NCBI GenBank assembly: GCA_937928335.1
Contig: CALFWN010000187.1
Coordinates: 1 to 9,490 of the forward strand
DNA from: an uncultured Litoreibacter sp.
GTDB taxonomy: Bacteria > Pseudomonadota > Alphaproteobacteria > Rhodobacterales > Rhodobacteraceae
DNA: 9,490 bases
Direction: 5' to 3'
Shown here: positions 6,023 to 9,490 of the stretch, piece by piece
Layout: every line of letters starts with the position of its first letter
Numbering within the stretch: position 1 is the first letter of the stretch
The notes under the pieces: model-generated
What the model was told of the DNA's origin: nothing
Seen by the model: only the letters and a program-made list of their open reading frames with translations
Database searches by the model: none
Made by a program: the position numbers and the translations under genes

Positions 6023-7549
6023 ATGCAGCTAAGCTGGCCTGAGATATTCACCTTCGTTGGCAAATCGCTGCCCGAGGGGCGGCGCGTGCGCTCGACTGCA
6101 TTGTCAGATTATGCGCTGTCCATTGCCGATATGTTGCGCGCGCATGGCGTTGCGCGCGGCGACCGGGTGGCGCTCTGGATCACTGAAGGCCCCACCCAGA
6201 TCGGAGCGATTTTCGGCTGTTGGCTGGCGGGGGCGAGCTTTTGCGTGCTGCCCTCCTTTGCCGGGCGCACCAAGACGGACCGCTCGCAAGACCGGGTGCG
6301 CGGTGTTCTGGCCACGTTGCAGCCCAAGCTGCTGCTGCAAGGGGATGGCCTTGCCCTGCCCGAGACGCTGACAGGGGCGTTCAAGACGCTTGAGCTGCCG
6401 GGGATCGACACGATCACCCCCAGCGGGACGCCCCCGGTTGACGTGCTGGCGCAGATGTCGCCGGATGATCTTGCCTTTGTGCAATTCACCTCCGGCAGCA
6501 CCGGCGGCAATGCCCGCGGCGCAGAGGTCCGTTTCAGGCAATTGCTGGCCAATCTCGACGCTTTGGCCGCGCGCACCAGAATGACCCCTGCCGACCGCAT
6601 GGTGTCCTGGGCACCGATGTATCACGATATGGGGCTGATGGCGGTGTTGCTGCCCATGCGAGTGGGCGCCGAGCTGGTGCTGATCGAAACGGATCATTTC
6701 GTGCGCAGGCCCGCCGCCTGGCTTGAGGCGATCTCGAAATATAAAGGCACCGTGTCAACCGCGCCGCCCACCGCGTTGAAACTGCTGGCGCGGCGCAAGG
6801 CGGCGGATATTGATCTGGCGTCATGGCGCTATGCCTGGATCGGCGGGGAGGCTGTCTTTCCCAAAGTGCTGGAGGATTTCAGCGCGGCTTACGCATCTGC
6901 GGGCCTTGGCGAGGATGTGCTGCATCCGACCTACGGCATGGCGGAAACCGTTGTGGGGATTTCCTGCGGGGTGCCCGGAACGCGGTGGCAGGAGATGGGC
7001 GGCGTGGTCTCCTGTGGTCCGGTGCTCGACGGCATGGGGGTGGCCATCCTTGACGCGCAGGACGCGGCTGTGGCGGATGGCCATGAGGGCCGGGTGATGG
7101 TGCGCGGACCTTCCGTGATCTCGGGCTATCTGGGGTTGGCGCGGCACCCGGAAAACGCATGGTTTGAAACCGGCGACGCCGGGATAATGCAGGACGGGCT
7201 GCTCTATATCACCGGCAGGCTCAAGGACGTGCTGAAGCGCGGCGCGGAAAGCTACCCTGCCACTTTGGTCGAAACCATCGCCGAGGAGGCGCTTGGCCTG
7301 CGCACCGGCAGGATTGCCGCCTTTGCCAATCTGCGGGCGGATATCGGCAAGGAAGAAATCGTGTTGCTTGTCGAAAGCCGCGACTGGAGCGAGGAGAATG
7401 CGCGCGTGGTCTCGGTCGCGGTGATGGCAGAGCTTGGCCTGCAAATCGATGTTGTACGAAATGCGCAAGGGGGCCGGTTGCCGCGCACCTCAAGCGGCAA
7501 ACTCATGCGCCAATTGACGGCCAGCCAATATAGAGAAGGATTGATATGA
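6023..7549 (+). CDS. Fatty acyl-AMP ligase-like (AMP-binding) enzyme
   Basis: The 508-residue protein belongs to the adenylate-forming superfamily. Visible motifs are A3 FTSGSTGG (155-162), a fatty acyl-AMP ligase (FAAL)-type SWAPMYHDMGL (195-205), A5 PTYGMAE (302-308), FETGD (381-385), GRLKDVLKRG (398-407) and A10 PRTSSGK with the catalytic lysine K493. The YHDMG block and the loss of the PKG lysine after A3 (here NARG) favour FAAL over an acyl-CoA synthetase. FAALs make acyl-AMP from ATP and a fatty acid and pass the acyl group to a carrier protein; a carrier-protein gene follows immediately and overlaps by 4 bases. The protein is shorter than typical FAALs (roughly 580-600 residues): only about 20 residues separate YGMAE from VVSCG, where classical FAALs carry a long insertion. 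The upstream AGGG, 4 bases before ATG 6023, is a modest binding site. The substrate is unknown. Confidence 0.87.
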   Translation: MQLSWPEIFTFVGKSLPEGRRVRSTALSDYALSIADMLRAHGVARGDRVALWITEGPTQIGAIFGCWLAGASFCVLPSFAGRTKTDRSQDRVRGVLATLQPKLLLQGDGLALPETLTGAFKTLELPGIDTITPSGTPPVDVLAQMSPDDLAFVQFTSGSTGGNARGAEVRFRQLLANLDALAARTRMTPADRMVSWAPMYHDMGLMAVLLPMRVGAELVLIETDHFVRRPAAWLEAISKYKGTVSTAPPTALKLLARRKAADIDLASWRYAWIGGEAVFPKVLEDFSAAYASAGLGEDVLHPTYGMAETVVGISCGVPGTRWQEMGGVVSCGPVLDGMGVAILDAQDAAVADGHEGRVMVRGPSVISGYLGLARHPENAWFETGDAGIMQDGLLYITGRLKDVLKRGAESYPATLVETIAEEALGLRTGRIAAFANLRADIGKEEIVLLVESRDWSEENARVVSVAVMAELGLQIDVVRNAQGGRLPRTSSGKLMRQLTASQYREGLI

Positions 7550-7830
7550 CGCAGCTTCCGAAAACCACGCCCTGGTCCCCTGATGATGTGATCGCGGTGC
7601 TTCGTGATCTGGCGCAGGCCGAGGATTTGCCGGCCCATCTGGCCACGGACGCGATCAAACCCGAGGACACCGTGGACACGCTCGGCATCGATTCGCTGGG
7701 CGGCGCATTCCTGATCGAGCGGTTCGAAGAGATGACCGGCACGTTGATGCCCGATGACTTTCTGGACCTGTCCGACAATATTGCAGTGATCGCCGAACGC
7801 CTCACCGCCCTGACGCAGAAAGCAGGCTGA
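7546..7830 (+). CDS. Stand-alone acyl carrier protein
   Basis: This 94-residue acidic protein has the carrier-protein fold signature: a helix of about 12-26, the phosphopantetheine attachment motif LGIDSLGG with S50, then FLIERFEEMTGTLMPDDFLDL and a final helix (NIAVIAERL). Ser50 should be modified by a phosphopantetheinyl transferase encoded elsewhere. It differs from the housekeeping AcpP, which is shorter and has a DSLD motif, so a specialised role is likely. It starts in the stop codon of the upstream ligase (ATGA at 7546-7549) with AAGGA 5 bases before the ATG, and the methyltransferase begins one base after its stop. The probable partner set is therefore ligase, carrier and methyltransferase. 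Confidence 0.93.
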   Translation: MTQLPKTTPWSPDDVIAVLRDLAQAEDLPAHLATDAIKPEDTVDTLGIDSLGGAFLIERFEEMTGTLMPDDFLDLSDNIAVIAERLTALTQKAG

Positions 7831-7831
7831 G

Positions 7832-8689
7832 ATGAGCAAGAACAACTCTGGCGCTTCGCAGGAGGCGATCGAATTTCACTACGACATGCCCGCCAATTTC
7901 TTCGCGCTGTGGCTGGGCAAAAGCATGACCTATACCGCCGCCCGCTACGCGACGCCCGGCATGTCGCTGGACGAGGCGCAGCTCAACAAGATCAATTATC
8001 ACCTTGATGCAGCCAAAGTGAGCAAGGGCGGGCGGATGCTGGATATCGGTTGCGGCTGGGGCACTTTGCTCAAAACCGCCGTCACCGAACGGGGTGCGGC
8101 CAGCGCGCATGGGCTGACCCTCAGCCCGCTGCAACATGCGCATATCTCAGGGCTTGGCATTGCCGATGTGACCTCCGAGCTGAAAAGCTATGAAGTGTTC
8201 GAGCCAGAGGAGAAGTTTACCTCCATCGTCAGCGTCGGCGCGTTCGAGCATTTCGTGAAGCCCGGCAGCAGCCGCGCGGAGCGGCTCGACACCTATGGCG
8301 CGCTGTTTGAACGCTGCGCATGTTGGATGACCCCGGACGCGCAATTTTCATTGCAGACGATGGCATGGGGCGATGCCAACCCGGCGGAGCGCGACCTGAT
8401 CAAAATCCACGACATCTTCCCCGAAAGCGACCTGCCCGAGATTTCCGAGGTGATGGAAGCGGCCCATCCGCATCTTGAGGTCGTCTCTATGGAGAACCGC
8501 CCGGAGGATTACGCCAACACGCTCGCGGGCTGGGCCGAAGGCCTGAAAGCCAACCGCGCGCAAGCCATCGAGATTGTCGGCGAGGAGCGCTACAAATTCT
8601 ACCTCGACAGCTGCAAGGGCGGCGCGCTTTTGTACCGGCGCAGACGGTTTTATCTGACGCGTTTCGTGTTCAGACGCCGAGGCCGCTAA
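7832..8689 (+). CDS. Cyclopropane-fatty-acid-synthase-like SAM methyltransferase
   Basis: The 285-residue protein is a class I SAM-dependent methyltransferase of the CFA synthase/mycolic acid methyltransferase group. It shows EFHYDMPANFFALWLG (14-29), MTYTAARYATPGMSL (32-45), the SAM site MLDIGCGWG (69-77), VSVGAFEHF (133-141), IHDIFPESDLP (192-202) and EDYANTLAGW (225-234). The C-terminal end is arginine-rich (9 of the last 17 residues). Known members add a methylene or methyl group to a double bond of a lipid acyl chain. Compared with that family, the cysteine normally following MTYS is alanine (A36) and the histidine of the LHT motif is glutamine (Q175), while E139 and Y227 are kept. It lacks the N-terminal domain of E. 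coli Cfa and is close in length to mycobacterial CmaA-type enzymes. Its position directly after a carrier-protein gene suggests an acyl-carrier substrate rather than membrane phospholipid; this is inference. Confidence 0.86.
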   Translation: MSKNNSGASQEAIEFHYDMPANFFALWLGKSMTYTAARYATPGMSLDEAQLNKINYHLDAAKVSKGGRMLDIGCGWGTLLKTAVTERGAASAHGLTLSPLQHAHISGLGIADVTSELKSYEVFEPEEKFTSIVSVGAFEHFVKPGSSRAERLDTYGALFERCACWMTPDAQFSLQTMAWGDANPAERDLIKIHDIFPESDLPEISEVMEAAHPHLEVVSMENRPEDYANTLAGWAEGLKANRAQAIEIVGEERYKFYLDSCKGGALLYRRRRFYLTRFVFRRRGR

Positions 8690-8707
8690 CCCCTTGTCAG
8701 ATATGGT

Positions 8708-9490
8708 TCAATGCGTGGTCTTGGCCCGCTCGACAGTGAAGAAGAAATCCTCGGGCAGGTCATCCTGAAACGCCACCTCCTCGGGGACGCATTCCGGGCC
8801 GCTTAGAAATACATTGGCGCCGAAATGGCTGTGCATCCGGGACAGGCGCTGCATCCGCTCGCCGGTCAGCTCTGCATAGAAGGCAGCATAGTCCGGCGTG
8901 GTTTTCAGCGCAGCGATCTTGGCGCGGTGGGCCGTGACGCAGGCCTCATGGGCCGCCGCGATCTCTGCATCACCCATCAGCGCGTCATATTCGGCGACCA
9001 GCAAGCCCCGGCGGTTCAGGATCGAGCGGTCTTCCTGCTCGTTATTGTTCATCCGAAACCAGTAGCTGAGCCCCTGATCCCGCGCCACGTGATTGACCCG
9101 GCCCCGGTCGCGCTTGACCAGAAAGCTCTCCGCGCTGCGCACCGCGTAATGGTTCAGCGTCACCAGATCATAGCCGTAGCTATCCGTGGTGGACCGCCAC
9201 CCGTTGCGGATCAGCTTTTGCGGCATGGGCTGGCCCGAGCCATTCACCCAGTTGATCTTGTCCCACAGGTCGGGCTTCAGCCCCTTGGGCCGGTGCACCC
9301 CCATCTTCTTGTAGATGCCCAGATTGCGAAACAGCGTCTTGAACCCCCAGGCCTGATGCGGTTTGCGGATCAGCTGCGGGGCGCAGCGGGTGAACTGGTC
9401 GATCAGAAAACGGTCCTCAAAACCCTGCACATCCGCATTGCCAAAAAGCCGCCATGTCAGCGAAATCATGTTGGCCTCGCCCACCGCCTT
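8708..9490 (-). CDS. Glycosyltransferase family 2 protein, C-terminal part (5' end outside window)
   Basis: The frame is open through the right edge and gives 260 visible residues ending at TGA 8710-8708. The fragment begins KAVGEANMISLTWRLFGN, the region that follows the catalytic DxD part in Glyco_tranf_2_4 type proteins of Rhodobacteraceae. It continues with QGFEDRFLIDQFTRCAP, a FKTLFRNLGIYKKMGVHRPK block, WVNGSGQPMP, DLVTLNHYAVRSAESFLVKRDRGRVNH and a more variable C-terminal helical part. Such proteins are predicted to transfer sugars for surface polysaccharide or exported glycans; the acceptor is unknown. The nucleotide-sugar binding and catalytic residues would be upstream, outside the window. 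A GTG at 9484 could be read as a start but falls inside the conserved domain. It converges on the methyltransferase with 18 bases between stop codons and no hairpin terminator in the gap. Confidence 0.75.
   Translation of the reverse strand, partial: KAVGEANMISLTWRLFGNADVQGFEDRFLIDQFTRCAPQLIRKPHQAWGFKTLFRNLGIYKKMGVHRPKGLKPDLWDKINWVNGSGQPMPQKLIRNGWRSTTDSYGYDLVTLNHYAVRSAESFLVKRDRGRVNHVARDQGLSYWFRMNNNEQEDRSILNRRGLLVAEYDALMGDAEIAAAHEACVTAHRAKIAALKTTPDYAAFYAELTGERMQRLSRMHSHFGANVFLSGPECVPEEVAFQDDLPEDFFFTVERAKTTH

Noticed and set aside
7252..7845. 197-residue minus-strand open frame
   Set aside because: It spans the ligase-carrier junction in antisense; the plus strand explains the region fully.
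9482..9484. GTG at 9484 as the true glycosyltransferase start
   Set aside because: The frame is open to the window edge and the conserved family sequence is already under way at this point, so the real start is outside the window.

Overview
The window looks like chromosomal DNA of a high-GC alphaproteobacterium, most likely a member of the Rhodobacteraceae (Roseobacter group). The reasons are the strong G/C bias at third codon positions, the protein families present (CoxD/CoxE/XdhC maturation set, DUF1203, a GT2-type glycosyltransferase of the Glyco_tranf_2_4 kind), and a short palindromic element (about 3672-3719) that resembles an intergenic repeat I remember from this family. Genes fill almost the whole window. 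No tRNA, rRNA, CRISPR array or insertion sequence was seen.

Left half, minus strand (1-4644): five genes read leftward from a divergent intergenic region at 4645-4756. They are a MoxR-type AAA+ ATPase (CoxD-like), a VWA-domain protein (CoxE-like), a small DUF1203 protein, an XdhC/CoxI-family protein, and the N-terminal 298 residues of a molybdopterin-binding protein that runs off the left edge. Together they form an accessory set for maturing a molybdenum hydroxylase of the CO-dehydrogenase/xanthine-dehydrogenase type. CoxD and CoxE are the likely remodelling pair that inserts or sulfurates the cofactor. XdhC probably binds and sulfurates it, and the last gene probably makes the cytidine dinucleotide form. 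No hydroxylase structural subunit lies in the window. DUF1203/xdhC and xdhC/molybdopterin-binding overlap by 11 and 4 bases, which points to translational coupling.

Right half, plus strand (4757-8689): glutaryl-CoA dehydrogenase (gcdH) is followed after 45 bases by a tight trio: a short fatty acyl-AMP ligase-like enzyme, a stand-alone acyl carrier protein, and a cyclopropane-fatty-acid-synthase-like methyltransferase. The trio is coupled by a 4-base overlap and then a 1-base gap. The simplest reading is that the ligase activates a carboxylic acid as acyl-AMP, loads it on Ser50 of the carrier protein, and the methyltransferase modifies the chain while it is tethered. Both enzymes depart from their family consensus (shortened insertion in the ligase, replaced active-site residues in the methyltransferase). 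This trio is the best candidate for an undescribed pathway in the window.

Right edge, minus strand (8708-9490): the C-terminal 260 residues of a glycosyltransferase family 2 protein converge on the trio, leaving 18 bases between the two stop codons.
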